64,000 nucleotides of DNA from Nosocomiicoccus massiliensis. Its GTDB lineage: Bacteria > Bacillota > Bacilli > Staphylococcales > Salinicoccaceae. The stretch is taken from contig NZ_CP136964.1 in assembly GCF_002871345.2 (NCBI RefSeq), positions 434,001 through 498,000 of the forward strand, given 5' to 3'. This document shows positions 45,985-55,481 of this stretch, piece after piece; the stretch's first letter is position 1; every line of letters begins with the position of its first letter. The notes below the pieces were generated by a model. The model did no database searches, was not told the origin of the DNA, and was given only the letters and a program-made list of their open reading frames with translations. The position numbers and the translations under genes are program-made.

Positions 45985-46189
45985 TATACCAATTCACAAC
46001 TTCTTGATTTTCAATTTTAGCAATTATATACGCCTCTTTATCGTAACCGTCGTATTCCATACCACTTACAGACATATAAATTTGCCCTTCATTCGGTTGA
46101 TAATAAATGTCATAAGGTTCATCTCTAAATTCTTCATCCATACTGACTAAATCTTCGTTAATCAATAAAATAATATGATTTTTATCCAT
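45980..46189 (-). CDS. Unknown 69-residue acidic protein
   Basis: I do not recognise this gene. The ATG at 46189 follows AAAGGAGTTTAACGT, a good ribosome site. The protein (MDKNHIILLINEDLVSMDEE) is acidic, rich in Tyr, Asp and Glu, soluble and probably beta-rich (IYMSVSGMEYDGYDKEAYIIAKIENQEVVNW). It lies between queT and a gene-poor stretch. Confidence 0.7.
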   Translation of the reverse strand: MDKNHIILLINEDLVSMDEEFRDEPYDIYYQPNEGQIYMSVSGMEYDGYDKEAYIIAKIENQEVVNWYI

Positions 46190-46689
46190 ACGTTAAACTC
46201 CTTTATATACTTTTTTAATACGTGTATATCGTATACCCAACATAATCAGTAAAGTAATCTTTCATGAAGTATAAATAAACACTTAACATTTGCATAAAAT
46301 AGATATACTGATTGTGCTGAGTATCAATCAAATGTTTATGATTTATAAAATACAATATTCAATATCTTTTTTAATTTTATATTGTATAATAACAATGAGA
46401 AAGGAGAGAGAATTTAATATTAGGATGACAATTATTGGTTAATGATTGCACTTTAATATAAAATCATTACCCCTACATAACGTACTCAAGTATATAATAA
46501 AACTACTTCTAGCCGTAAAACTAAAAGTTCTTTGAGTAAACAATTTAAAAAGGGATTAATTTAAAAATTAAATATGTATCTATTTAGTGCATTTTAAAAT
46601 TAACAAAATTTTGAGTTCAAAAACATCCATTAAAAATTACGAATAGATAATTTAATTAACTGAAAGACATTAAAAGGAGAAATAAACAG
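46190..46689. other. Gene-poor, very AT-rich 500-bp stretch
   Basis: No gene is visible. A TATAAT at 46385-46390 is followed at once by a strong AAAGGAGAG (46400-46408) that has no usable ORF behind it (only a five-codon ATG..TAA), and then by a hairpin TAATGATT/AATCATTA at about 46440-46470. This could be a short RNA, a leader, or the 5' remnant of a lost gene. The 3' half ends in the promoter/ribosome site region of the lipoprotein gene. Confidence 0.5.
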
Positions 46690-47256
46690 TTGAACAAGAA
46701 ATTATTATTATCACTCACTAGCTCAGCACTTTTGTTATTACTTACTGCATGTGGTGAATCTTCTACGGAAGAGGTCGCATCAGAACTCAGAAAAGATGCT
46801 GAATCTGAACAAGTTGAGGCAGAAAAGAAAAAAGATGAAGTGATTGAGGAAACAGGAGAAGAAGAAGCTACAACTGAAACAGAAGATGTTAATAAGAACA
46901 TCGCAGATGATGATTTTGTAAAAATCGACTTGAAAAATGTTGAGAGAACTAAAGATGAAATATTTGGAGACAGTATAAAAGTTAACTTTGAAATCGAAAA
47001 CAAAACAGATAGAAAAATTATAGTTCAGTCACGTGATGTTTCTGCTGATGGTTATATGGTGGATGACATCGCAGTGTTTAGTGCTGAAATCGTTGGTGGT
47101 AAGAAGATTAAAGATGCACTAGTATTAGAAGAAATGTTTTTACCTGAAGGTGAAGAATTACCTGAATTAAACGAGAATCTTGAAATGACATTAATTGTTT
47201 TCGATGATGAAACATTTGATGATATTGGAAGTTATGAAGTAAACATCGATTTTTAA
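46690..47256 (+). CDS. Lipoprotein of unknown function
   Basis: This 188-residue protein starts with TTG behind AAAAGGAGAAATAAACAG. The signal MNKKLLLSLTSSALLLLLTAC ends in a lipobox (LTAC), so the cysteine at 21 would be lipid-anchored outside the membrane. A highly acidic, repetitive linker (EEVASELRKDAESEQVEAEK and following to about 75) leads to a beta-rich C-terminal domain (KVNFEIENKTDRKIIVQSRDV..) of the DUF4352/DUF5067 style, typical of small secreted immunoglobulin-like domains. Base composition is more AT-rich than the neighbours. Family unsure. Confidence 0.8.
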   Translation: MNKKLLLSLTSSALLLLLTACGESSTEEVASELRKDAESEQVEAEKKKDEVIEETGEEEATTETEDVNKNIADDDFVKIDLKNVERTKDEIFGDSIKVNFEIENKTDRKIIVQSRDVSADGYMVDDIAVFSAEIVGGKKIKDALVLEEMFLPEGEELPELNENLEMTLIVFDDETFDDIGSYEVNIDF

Positions 47257-47293
47257 TTATTTAAAAATTGCTTCTTTTTATAAATGACAATAA

Positions 47294-47330
47294 AAAATCC
47301 TTGTAATCAAAGTGATTACAAGGATTTTAT
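47294..47330. terminator. Terminator between the lipoprotein gene and tRNA-Arg
   Basis: AAAATCCTTGTAATC pairs with GATTACAAGGATTTT and T-rich sequence follows on either strand. Confidence 0.85.
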
Positions 47331-47332
47331 TA

Positions 47333-47406
47333 CGTCCCGGGAGGGATTCGAACCCCCGACCGATGGCTTAGAAGGCCATTGCTCTATCCAGCTGAGCTAC
47401 CGGGAC
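47333..47406 (-). tRNA. tRNA-Arg (anticodon UCU)
   Basis: The 74-base cloverleaf has acceptor GTCCCGG/CCGGGAC, D arm GCTCAGCTGGATAGAGC, anticodon stem GGCC/GGCC-type with loop CTTCTAA (anticodon TCT, reads AGA), and T arm GGGGGTTCGAACCCC. CCA is not encoded. It lies alone, transcribed leftward. Confidence 0.96.
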
Positions 47407-47491
47407 CTATCAATGAACACAATAACCATTATAATAAATGGCACGTCTAAATGTCAACATGTTTTTTTATAATTATACGTGTTTCATTGAT

Positions 47492-47971
47492 TCACTCGAG
47501 TTCGACTTGTTTTAACACTTCTCCGTCTCTTTTATAAAACGTTACGATTTTCTCTTCAGTGTCTAATACTGCATATGTTTCTGGCTCAGAACTTCTAGAA
47601 GCGGATATTGATCCTGGGTTTATACAGTAAACGTCATTAATTTTTTCTACTTTAGCGATATGCGTATGACCATATAACGCATAAATTGCACCGAGTGCTT
47701 TCGCTTTTGAAGCGAGTAAATTTCGATCACGATTTACGTGGTATAAATGACCGTGTGTAAAATAAATAAGTCCGTCATATAATTGTTCAGTTCTAAAACT
47801 CGTATCATAATCCGTATTTCCTTTAACATACTCATACGGTTCGAGTAGAGCATCTTCTGATGATAGTTCGCTATCACCGAGATGGATGTATAGATCAGCA
47901 TCTATTTCTTTAGGCAATTTTTCAATCATTGTCTTTTCTCTATGGTTATCACTGACGATTAATACTTTCAT
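47492..47971 (-). CDS. YfcE/YsnB-type metallophosphoesterase
   Basis: This 159-residue enzyme shows the calcineurin-like metal motifs VSDNH (about 7-11), HLGDSE, GNTDYD, THGHLYHV and YGHTH. Family members hydrolyse phosphodiesters in vitro; the physiological substrate is unknown. It ends the leftward marR-murI-rdgB cluster, as in staphylococci and bacilli (ysnB). Confidence 0.92.
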   Translation of the reverse strand: MKVLIVSDNHREKTMIEKLPKEIDADLYIHLGDSELSSEDALLEPYEYVKGNTDYDTSFRTEQLYDGLIYFTHGHLYHVNRDRNLLASKAKALGAIYALYGHTHIAKVEKINDVYCINPGSISASRSSEPETYAVLDTEEKIVTFYKRDGEVLKQVELE

Positions 47972-47979
47972 TATTTCAC

Positions 47980-48570
47980 CTAACTTTGAAGTCTATTAAA
48001 TAAGTTTTCATCTTCTAATAACTTGTCGATGGCACGTTTTCGATGGGAAATCTCAGATTTTTCATCTGTCGATAACTCGCCAAACTTTTTACCATCTAAC
48101 GTTTGAAAGAGCGGGTCGTATCCAAATCCATTAGTGCCAACTGGTGCTTCTAATATTTCACCGAATACAACGCCCTCATACGTATACGCTGTTCCATCCG
48201 GAAATGCGACCGCAATAACAGAAGTAAAGTATGCGGATCTGTTTTCTTCACCTTTCATTAATTGTAATAACTTTTTGTTATTTTCTTGATCAGTCGCGTC
48301 ATCTCCAGCAAAACGTGCAGATCTTACTCCTGGAGCACCTTCTAACGCTTCTACTGATAATCCTGAATCGTCACTGATTACAGGTAGATTCGTACGTTTT
48401 GCACCTTCTAATGCTTTTATTAAAGCATTATCTTTAAACGTTTCACCATCTTCTACAGGATCAAAATCTTCTAAAATAGATTGAATCCCAACGACTTCGA
48501 ACTGTTTAAAAATTGATTTGAAATCATTAATTTTACCTTTATTACCACTTGCAATTACTATTTTGCTCAT
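47980..48570 (-). CDS. rdgB: XTP/dITP pyrophosphatase (RdgB/HAM1)
   Basis: This 196-residue enzyme removes deaminated purine triphosphates from the nucleotide pool. ASGNKGKINDF at the start, VISDDSGLSVEALEGAPGVRSARFAG and GTNGFGYDPLF are family motifs. It sits between murI and the phosphoesterase gene with 8-9 base gaps, so one operon. Confidence 0.95.
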   Translation of the reverse strand: MSKIVIASGNKGKINDFKSIFKQFEVVGIQSILEDFDPVEDGETFKDNALIKALEGAKRTNLPVISDDSGLSVEALEGAPGVRSARFAGDDATDQENNKKLLQLMKGEENRSAYFTSVIAVAFPDGTAYTYEGVVFGEILEAPVGTNGFGYDPLFQTLDGKKFGELSTDEKSEISHRKRAIDKLLEDENLFNRLQS

Positions 48571-48579
48571 AAAATACTC

Positions 48580-49380
48580 CTATAATTGTACTGATTGAAT
48601 CGTATATTTAAAATTCGGCATCCATTCGTTTAAAATCTTTTCGAATTGTTGATGGTCTCCGTGAACGTAAATCTCGTGTATGATCTCATCGTCGTTTGAG
48701 CTGAGTAACTCTTTAAACTCTAGTAACGTACTGACGTCTCTTGCTGTCTCTAAACCAGAATCGACAATATTTTTTTCATTTGAAAAATAATCATCAATCG
48801 CTTGTTTAATTAACGGATAATGGGTACAACCGAGAATCACTGTGTCTGCATTTGTGTCTTTAACGCTCTGTAACGTTTCGGAAATTACATTATTTCGTAT
48901 ATCATCATTTTTATAATTAAATGCTTCGATAAGTGGTACAAAATCCGGACACGCATGCTCTGTGACGATTGCTGATTTATTAATCTTTTGTATCGTCGAC
49001 TTATATTTATGTGAAAGCATCGTACCTCGCGTAGATAAGACGAGAATATTGTCATTGTCTGAAATTTGTAATGCACGTCTTGATCCTGGTTTAATAACAC
49101 CGATGACTGGGATATCTATCATCTTTCTAATTTCAGAAATAGCGAGAGCAGTCGCTGTGTTACAAGCAATGATAAACAGCTTTATATCTTTACGACTTAA
49201 AAAATTATATATTTCTTTCGTGAACGATAACACTTCTTCTTTCGATCGTTGGCCGTACGGGCATCTTAAACTATCCCCAAAATATACGATCTTTTCTCTC
49301 GGTAGTTGTCGTACGAGTTCTTTTACAACTGTTAATCCACCAACTCCAGAATCCATAACGCCTATCGCCTTATTATTCAT
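48580..49380 (-). CDS. murI: Glutamate racemase
   Basis: This 266-residue enzyme makes D-glutamate for peptidoglycan. The two catalytic cysteines are in IIACNTATA (about 71-79) and LGCTHYPL (about 180-187); VMDSGVGGLTVV and YFGDSLRCPYG are diagnostic. The start at 49380 overlaps the marR stop by 8 bases; a longer frame to 49395 lies within marR. Confidence 0.95.
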   Translation of the reverse strand: MNNKAIGVMDSGVGGLTVVKELVRQLPREKIVYFGDSLRCPYGQRSKEEVLSFTKEIYNFLSRKDIKLFIIACNTATALAISEIRKMIDIPVIGVIKPGSRRALQISDNDNILVLSTRGTMLSHKYKSTIQKINKSAIVTEHACPDFVPLIEAFNYKNDDIRNNVISETLQSVKDTNADTVILGCTHYPLIKQAIDDYFSNEKNIVDSGLETARDVSTLLEFKELLSSNDDEIIHEIYVHGDHQQFEKILNEWMPNFKYTIQSVQL

Positions 49381-49816
49381 ATGACATCGACTCACTTTTT
49401 TTAATCATTCGTTTAAGCAAAGTGGATAACATTTCTTTCTCATCTTCTGTAAAATCACACGTAATTTCATCGATGAACTGTACGCGCTTTTTAATAACTT
49501 GAGACAATAGTTCCGTACCTTTTTGTTCAATTTTTACGAGAACGACACGTTTATCTTTATGACCACGCTCTCTACGCACAAAACCACTACATTCGAGTTT
49601 GTCTATAATATCTGTCGTTGTCGAATACGCAAGATTTAACTTTTTAGCGACCTCTCCGATCGTTTGACCGTTCGAATCACTCACCCATTGTAGTGTGATA
49701 AATTGAATTTTTGATAATTTATATTCTTTTAATATTTCACGACCATACAGTCTTACTTGCACCGATAAATACCTCAATGACTTTTCAATCGATGCACTAT
49801 TCATGTTCAAAGACAT
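49373..49816 (-). CDS. MarR-family transcriptional regulator
   Basis: This 147-residue winged-helix regulator shows TIGEVAKKLNLAYSTTTDIIDKLECSGFVRRERGHKDKRVVLVKIE (read in pieces, about 52-100), the MarR recognition helix and wing. The ATG at 49816 has AAGGTGGGG six bases upstream. It heads the murI-rdgB-ysnB operon, and a partial palindrome TATAGCCATATA lies just upstream at about 49840-49850, perhaps an operator for autoregulation. Ligand and targets unknown. Confidence 0.9.
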   Translation of the reverse strand: MSLNMNSASIEKSLRYLSVQVRLYGREILKEYKLSKIQFITLQWVSDSNGQTIGEVAKKLNLAYSTTTDIIDKLECSGFVRRERGHKDKRVVLVKIEQKGTELLSQVIKKRVQFIDEITCDFTEDEKEMLSTLLKRMIKKSESMSYE

Positions 49817-49872
49817 ATTTATCCCCACCTTAACCTATATGGCTATATTATACATGAATTAAAAATTGAAAT

Positions 49873-49903
49873 AAAAAAAGATGTGTCGAAACACATCTTT
49901 TTG
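49873..49903 (-). terminator. Terminator of the sdhCAB operon
   Basis: AAAGATGTGT..ACACATCTTT stem with T-run in the minus direction. Confidence 0.9.
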
Positions 49904-49907
49904 TATA

Positions 49908-50669
49908 TTATTCTACTTCATGGTCACTACCAAAGAATGATTTAAACATATGGAATGTCGTTTCTCTTTGCATAGATGCGATAGAAGTTGTTAATGGAAT
50001 ACCTTTTGGACATGCTTTAACACAGTTTTGTGCCATACCACATTCAGATACTCCACCTTTGCCCATTAACGCATCTAATCTTTCGTCTTTGTTCATACGT
50101 CCTGTTGGATGTAAGTTAAATAGACGCACTTGTGAAATCGGTGCTGCACCGATAAAGTCAGATTTGTCGTTTACGTTTGGACACACTTCTAAACATACAC
50201 CACATGTCATACATTTAGAAAGTTCATATGCAACTTGACGTTGCTTTTCAGGCATACGAGGACCTGCACCAAGATCGTATGTACCATCGATTGGTACCCA
50301 AGCTTTCACACGTTTTAAGCTATCGAACATACGTGAGCGGTCAATTTGTAAGTCTCTAACGACTGGGAATGTGCTCATCGGTTCTAACGTGATTGGTTGC
50401 GTGTACTGGTCAATTAGCGCAGTACATGATTGGCGTGCATTTCCGTTAATAACCATTGAACACGCACCACAAACTTCTTCTAAACAACTCATGTCCCAAG
50501 TGACTGGTGTTGTTTTTTCTCCTTTAGCGTTCACAGGGTTTCTTTGAATCTCCATAAGCGCACTGATGACGTTCATATTTGGTCTGTAAGGAATTTCAAA
50601 GTCTTCCCAGTAGCTTTGTGATTCTGGGTTTTCTTGGCGTTTGATTTTTAATTTAATAGTTTCTGCCAT
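49908..50669 (-). CDS. sdhB: Succinate dehydrogenase iron-sulfur subunit
   Basis: This 253-residue protein carries electrons from SdhA flavin to SdhC haem. The [2Fe-2S] cysteines lie around DMSCLEEVCGACSM, the [4Fe-4S] in CMTCGVCLEVCPN, and the [3Fe-4S] in CGMAQNCVKACPKG. It follows sdhA by 18 bases. Confidence 0.96.
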   Translation of the reverse strand: MAETIKLKIKRQENPESQSYWEDFEIPYRPNMNVISALMEIQRNPVNAKGEKTTPVTWDMSCLEEVCGACSMVINGNARQSCTALIDQYTQPITLEPMSTFPVVRDLQIDRSRMFDSLKRVKAWVPIDGTYDLGAGPRMPEKQRQVAYELSKCMTCGVCLEVCPNVNDKSDFIGAAPISQVRLFNLHPTGRMNKDERLDALMGKGGVSECGMAQNCVKACPKGIPLTTSIASMQRETTFHMFKSFFGSDHEVE

Positions 50670-50687
50670 TTTAATACTCCTCTCAGA

Positions 50688-52433
50688 TTACTTAGTATAG
50701 TCACGTACGCGTGGTGGGATTAGGCTTACATCAACGTCTTCATATTCAAAACGTGGTGCTTCCGTTGGCCCTTCGTAATACGCTTTTGTAGTTTTAAGCC
50801 ATTCTTCATCGTTACGGTCAGGGAATTCTGGTTTGTAATGTGCACCACGAGATTCGTTACGGTTTAATGCACCGATTGTAATTACACGTGCTAACACTAA
50901 CATGTTCCATAATTGTCTTGTGAAGAATGCAGCTTGGTTACTCCACTGCTTTGTATCGTCCATATTAATGTTTTGATATCTTTCCATTAATTTAACGATT
51001 TCTTTATCTGTTTCAACTAATTTTGCGTTTTCTCTAACAACTGTTACGTTGTTTGTCATTAACTCACCAAGTTCACGGTGTAATTGATATGCGTTTTCTT
51101 CACCCTTCATGTTAAGGATGTTTTCCCAGCGATCTTCTTCGACTTTTACTGCTTCATCGAAAATTGCACTATCTAACTCTTCGTAAGTCGTTTCTAAAGA
51201 GTTCACATAGTCGATCGCATTAGGTCCAGCAACCATACCACCGTAAATTGCTGATAATAATGAGTTTGCACCAAGTCGGTTTGCACCGTGTTGTGAATAA
51301 TCACACTCACCTGCTGCGAATAGACCAGGGATGTTTGTCATTTGATCGTAATCTACATATAATCCACCCATTGAGTAGTGTACTGCTGGGAAGATTTTCA
51401 TCGGAACTTTACGCGGATCGTCTCCAGTAAATTTCTCATAGATTTCGATAATTCCACCGAGTTTAACATCTAACTCGTGTGGATCTTTATGCGAAAGGTC
51501 TAAGTAAACCATGTTTTCTCCGTTAATACCTAACTTTTGATTTACACATACATCAAAGATTTCACGCGTCGCGATATCTCTTGGTACAAGGTTTCCATAG
51601 TTTGGATATTTCTCTTCTAAGAAATACCAAGGCTTACCATCTTTGTATGTCCAAACACGTCCACCTTCACCACGCGCTGACTCACTCATAAGACGTAATT
51701 TGTCGTCACCAGGAATTGCGGTTGGGTGAATCTGGATGAACTCACCGTTTGCGTATACTGCACCTTGTTGGTACACGATTGACGCTGCTGATCCAGTGTT
51801 AATCATTGAGTTTGTCGATTTACCAAAGATAATACCAGGTCCACCTGTAGCCATAATAACCGCGTCAGCACCGAACGAACGAATTTCACCCGTTTTGATG
51901 TCTTGCGCTGTAATACCACGTGCACGACCTTCAGCATCTTTAACGATGCCTAAAAATTCAAAACCTTCGTATTTTGTTACTAAACCTTCAACTTCATATT
52001 TTCTTACTTGCTCATCAAGTGCGTATAATAACTGTTGACCAGTCGTTGCACCTGCGAATGCCGTACGGTGATATAACGTTCCACCGAAACGACGGAAGTC
52101 GAGTAAACCTTCTGGCGTACGACTAAACATAACGCCCATACGGTCGAGTAAGTGAATAATTTTTGGTGCTGCTTCAGTCATTGCCTTAACCGGTGGTTGG
52201 TTGGCTAAAAAGTCTCCACCGTACACCGTATCATCAAAGTGTTTATAAGGTGAATCTCCCTCACCTTTTGTATTTACGGCACCGTTAATTCCACCTTGTG
52301 CACATACAGAGTGTGAACGTTTAACTGGAACAATTGAAAATAGATCAATTTGTGCGCCGCTTTCTGCTGCTTTTATCGTTGCCATTAGACCTGCAAGTCC
52401 ACCCCCGACAACGATAACTTTATTATTTGCCAT
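50688..52433 (-). CDS. sdhA: Succinate dehydrogenase flavoprotein subunit
   Basis: This 581-residue subunit oxidises succinate to fumarate with covalently bound FAD. The dinucleotide motif VVGGGLAGLMATI, the FAD-attachment HSVCAQGGING (His) and the active-site HPTAIPGDDKLRLMSESARGEGG are present. The ATG at 52433 follows AAAGGAGTGTCACTA; an upstream in-frame extension overlaps sdhC and is not used. Confidence 0.96.
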   Translation of the reverse strand: MANNKVIVVGGGLAGLMATIKAAESGAQIDLFSIVPVKRSHSVCAQGGINGAVNTKGEGDSPYKHFDDTVYGGDFLANQPPVKAMTEAAPKIIHLLDRMGVMFSRTPEGLLDFRRFGGTLYHRTAFAGATTGQQLLYALDEQVRKYEVEGLVTKYEGFEFLGIVKDAEGRARGITAQDIKTGEIRSFGADAVIMATGGPGIIFGKSTNSMINTGSAASIVYQQGAVYANGEFIQIHPTAIPGDDKLRLMSESARGEGGRVWTYKDGKPWYFLEEKYPNYGNLVPRDIATREIFDVCVNQKLGINGENMVYLDLSHKDPHELDVKLGGIIEIYEKFTGDDPRKVPMKIFPAVHYSMGGLYVDYDQMTNIPGLFAAGECDYSQHGANRLGANSLLSAIYGGMVAGPNAIDYVNSLETTYEELDSAIFDEAVKVEEDRWENILNMKGEENAYQLHRELGELMTNNVTVVRENAKLVETDKEIVKLMERYQNINMDDTKQWSNQAAFFTRQLWNMLVLARVITIGALNRNESRGAHYKPEFPDRNDEEWLKTTKAYYEGPTEAPRFEYEDVDVSLIPPRVRDYTK

Positions 52434-52446
52434 TAGTGACACTCCT

Positions 52447-53058
52447 TTAAATAAATGCGAATAATGTTTGAACGCCGATGAATCCAACAATTACAAAAAC
52501 GATAATCGCAACATAGCTCATTATTTGCTGAGATTTTGGTGATTGTGTAATTCCCCATGTAATCATGAATGACCATAATCCGTTTGCAAAGTGGAATACG
52601 ACCGCAAGAACACCGACTACATAGAATACAAACCAAAATGGACTACCGAGAATATCTGCCATCATATCAAAGTTTACTTCAGCACCTAGTAGTACTTGGA
52701 AACGTGTTTGATAGACGTGAATCGCAATAAATACGAATGCAATAATTCCCGTAATTCTCTGAATAAGGAACATCCAGTTTCTGTATGTACCGTATCGACC
52801 TACGTTGTTTTTTGCAGTAAATGCAATATACACACCGTAAATACCATGGAATAAAATCGGTAAGTAAATGACAAATGTTTCAAGAACTAAAACAAAAGGC
52901 AAGTTACCCATGAATCCAGCAGCCGTGTTAAACGCTTCTGGTCCACGTGTTGCGAAGTTGTTGATGATCAGGTGTTGAACTAAGAACACACCGAGTGGCA
53001 CAACTCCAAGCAATGAATGCAATCTTCTCACAAAAAAGCTCGAATCTTGTTTAGACAC
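52447..53058 (-). CDS. sdhC: Succinate dehydrogenase cytochrome b558 subunit
   Basis: This 203-residue membrane anchor has five hydrophobic segments and conserved histidines in RRLHSLLGVVPLGVFLVQHLIINN, ILFHGIYG, FIAIHVYQT and VFHFANGLW, which bind two haems and transfer electrons to menaquinone. The start is GTG at 53058 behind AGGGGGG; it heads the sdhCAB operon with a good promoter. Confidence 0.94.
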   Translation of the reverse strand: MSKQDSSFFVRRLHSLLGVVPLGVFLVQHLIINNFATRGPEAFNTAAGFMGNLPFVLVLETFVIYLPILFHGIYGVYIAFTAKNNVGRYGTYRNWMFLIQRITGIIAFVFIAIHVYQTRFQVLLGAEVNFDMMADILGSPFWFVFYVVGVLAVVFHFANGLWSFMITWGITQSPKSQQIMSYVAIIVFVIVGFIGVQTLFAFI

Positions 53059-53104
53059 TATTGTCCCCCCTAACCAAATTAACAAATCATAGTGTTTGCT
53101 TTAT

Positions 53105-53133
53105 ATTTTACGACTCATTATCAGTTAAATCAA
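53105..53133 (-). promoter_or_regulatory. sdhCAB promoter
   Basis: Minus strand -35 TTGATT (53128-53133), 17-bp spacer, -10 TAAAAT (53105-53110), about 45 bases before the sdhC start. Confidence 0.6.
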
Positions 53134-53150
53134 GACACTATAAAGCCTTT

Positions 53151-54935
53151 TCAGCTATTATTGTTAAGTTTTTCAACAATTGCCTCTGAAATGTTTTGTG
53201 GAATCCCAATTCTTTGAAAATCTTCAACGGATTTTGTTTTCATATTTTCTACTGATCCAAAGGCACGTAACATCGCTTGTTTACGCTTTGGACCAAGTCC
53301 TTTAATATCGTCTAACGCAGAACGAAATGCTGTTTTTTTACGCGTATTTCGATGGAATGATATCGCAAAACGGTGGACTTCATCTTGTATACGTTGTAGT
53401 AAATAAAACGTTTGTGAAGTTTTCTTTAAAGGGACGATTGCTGCAGTTTCTCCGTATAACAACTCTGCCGTATTATGTTTGTCGTCTTTTTTTACACCAG
53501 CGACAGGAATAAATACGCCGAGCTCATCTTTTAAAATACTTTTCGCAGCGTTCATTTGTCCGATACCACCGTCTACGATAATGAGATCCGGAAGCGGTAA
53601 ACCTTCACGTAATACACGGCTATAACGTCTGCGAATCACTTCTCTCATCGATTCGTAATCATCTGGTCCTTCTACCGTACGAATTTTATATTTTCTATAT
53701 GACTTTTTATCTGGCTTTCCGTCAATAAAAGTGACCATCGCACTAACAGGATCTGCGCCTTGAATGTTTGAGTTATCAAACGCTTCGATATGCCTTGGAG
53801 TTTCAATATTCAGTACGTCTCCAAGTGTTTCTATTGCTTCAGTCGTCCGTCTTTCATCTCGCGCGATAATTTCAAAGCGACTTTTAATTGCAACTTCGGC
53901 ATTTTTACACGCTAGATCAACCATTTCACGTTTACTACCACGTTTTGGGGTGATTGTTTTCATCGGTAATGCTTTATTTAAAATCGCTGGGTCAATTGAT
54001 ACTGGTAAATGAACTTCTTTTGGTTTTAAGTTCGAATCTAGCTCATAGAACTGAAAGACGAAACGGTTAAATTCTTCGTCGACTGTATCATTCATTGCAA
54101 ACATTTCTGCTTTTTTCTCAATCAGTTTACCGTTACGAATCAGCAAGACACTAATTGCCATCCAACCTTTATACGTGTAAAATCCGAACACATCTCTCGC
54201 TGTCATATCGCTCGTTAACATGTTTTGTTTTTCCATCGTCGCATTTATATGATGAATTAAATCACGATATTCTTTGGCACGTTCAAATTCTAATGCTTCT
54301 GATGCTTTTTGCATTTTATTTTCAAGATCTGTTATGACTGAATCGGTATCACCGTTTAAAAAGTTTGTGATTCCTTGAATCATTTTGTTATTTTCTGTTT
54401 TTGTTACTTCATACACACATGGTCCAAGACACTGCCCAATGTGGTAATACAAACATAATCTATCCGGCATCGTATCGCATTTTCGTAACGGATAAATACG
54501 ATCAAGTAATCGTTTTGTTTCATGTGCACTATAAGCGTTTGGATACGGCCCAAAATATTTGCCTGTTCGTTTATTTACCGTACGTGTAACGAGTAGACGT
54601 GGATGTCGTTCATTCGTAATTTTTATAAACGGATAACTTTTATCGTCTTTTAATAAAATGTTATAACGTGGTTGATGCTTTTTTATTAAAGTGTTTTCTA
54701 GTAATAATGACTCAACTTCAGAATCTGTGATGACAAAGTCAAAGTCGACGATATCACTCACAAGTCGCATCGTTTTTTCATCGTGTGCACCGGTAAAATA
54801 TGATCGTACACGATTCCTTAAATTTTTAGCTTTACCGACGTAAATAATTTCATCGCGTTTGTTTTTCATTAAATAACAGCCAGGTTCTTTTGGTAACACC
54901 GAAAGTTTTAACTTTAACTGTGAATCTTTTTCCAT
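53151..54935 (-). CDS. uvrC: UvrABC excinuclease subunit C
   Basis: This 594-residue nuclease makes both incisions in nucleotide excision repair. The GIY-YIG domain is at the N-terminus ([24 protein letters not shown]), UVR motif near 200, the RNase H-like domain in the middle ([33 protein letters not shown]) and helix-hairpin-helix motifs at the end ([20 protein letters not shown]). Confidence 0.97.
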   Translation of the reverse strand: MEKDSQLKLKLSVLPKEPGCYLMKNKRDEIIYVGKAKNLRNRVRSYFTGAHDEKTMRLVSDIVDFDFVITDSEVESLLLENTLIKKHQPRYNILLKDDKSYPFIKITNERHPRLLVTRTVNKRTGKYFGPYPNAYSAHETKRLLDRIYPLRKCDTMPDRLCLYYHIGQCLGPCVYEVTKTENNKMIQGITNFLNGDTDSVITDLENKMQKASEALEFERAKEYRDLIHHINATMEKQNMLTSDMTARDVFGFYTYKGWMAISVLLIRNGKLIEKKAEMFAMNDTVDEEFNRFVFQFYELDSNLKPKEVHLPVSIDPAILNKALPMKTITPKRGSKREMVDLACKNAEVAIKSRFEIIARDERRTTEAIETLGDVLNIETPRHIEAFDNSNIQGADPVSAMVTFIDGKPDKKSYRKYKIRTVEGPDDYESMREVIRRRYSRVLREGLPLPDLIIVDGGIGQMNAAKSILKDELGVFIPVAGVKKDDKHNTAELLYGETAAIVPLKKTSQTFYLLQRIQDEVHRFAISFHRNTRKKTAFRSALDDIKGLGPKRKQAMLRAFGSVENMKTKSVEDFQRIGIPQNISEAIVEKLNNNS

Positions 54936-54956
54936 AAGTGATCCCTCAATTGATAT

Positions 54957-54981
54957 AAAAAAAGCCGCTTATCGCGGCTCA
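54957..54981 (-). terminator. trxA terminator
   Basis: AGCCGCGATAAGCGGCT stem on the minus strand followed by seven Ts. Confidence 0.9.
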
Positions 54982-54989
54982 GTCGTATA

Positions 54990-55304
54990 TTATAAGTGTT
55001 TTTCGATTAATGAAACGAGTTGCTCTTTTGGTTGGAAGCCAACAACTTTGTCTACTTCTTCTCCATCTTTCATAAGAATTAAAGTAGGAATAGACATAAC
55101 TCCGTAATCAGCTGCAGTAGCTTGGTTGTCATCCACGTTTACTTTAAGGATGTCCGCTTTACCTTCAACTTCTGTTGCTACTTCTTCTAGTACTGGTGCA
55201 ATCATCTTACATGGTCCACACCAAGGTGCCCAAAAGTCTACAAGTTTTACACCTTCGCTAATTTTTTCTTTAAAATCTGAATCATTTACATCATAAATTG
55301 CCAT
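54990..55304 (-). CDS. trxA: Thioredoxin
   Basis: This 104-residue protein has the active site WAPWCGPCKMIAP (Cys29 and Cys32 region) and the cis-proline loop SIPTLILMK. General cytoplasmic disulfide reductant. Own ribosome site GGAGGCATAATACT before the ATG and own terminator. Confidence 0.97.
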   Translation of the reverse strand: MAIYDVNDSDFKEKISEGVKLVDFWAPWCGPCKMIAPVLEEVATEVEGKADILKVNVDDNQATAADYGVMSIPTLILMKDGEEVDKVVGFQPKEQLVSLIEKHL

Positions 55305-55373
55305 AGTATTATGCCTCCAAATTGTATTGTAAATATATTATAACAGTTTTTTTTATATAGAAAAATATTATGC

Positions 55374-55472
55374 TTATTGAAATACAGTTAAATATAATAT
55401 CCCTGCAATAAACATGATCACTGCAAATGTGATCAGTACTTTTGCGAGCTTATACATATCAAAATTATCCAT
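55374..55472 (-). CDS. Small single-pass membrane protein between mutS2 and trxA
   Basis: A 32-residue frame reads MDNFDMYKLAKVLITFAVIM and FIAGILYLTVFQ: a polar head and one membrane helix. AGGTG lies seven bases before the ATG, and the gene begins ten bases after the mutS2 stop, so it would be translated from the mutS2 transcript. It is too short for family assignment. Confidence 0.6.
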   Translation of the reverse strand: MDNFDMYKLAKVLITFAVIMFIAGILYLTVFQ

Positions 55473-55481
55473 ATTTAGCAC

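Noticed and set aside
46656..47003. Leftward frame of about 115 codons opposite the lipoprotein gene
   Set aside because: Serine/leucine-rich antisense shadow of an acidic coding region, with no ribosome site.
46690..47406. Integrated island at tRNA-Arg
   Set aside because: No duplicated tRNA 3' end, integrase or phage gene is visible; only one AT-rich lipoprotein gene.
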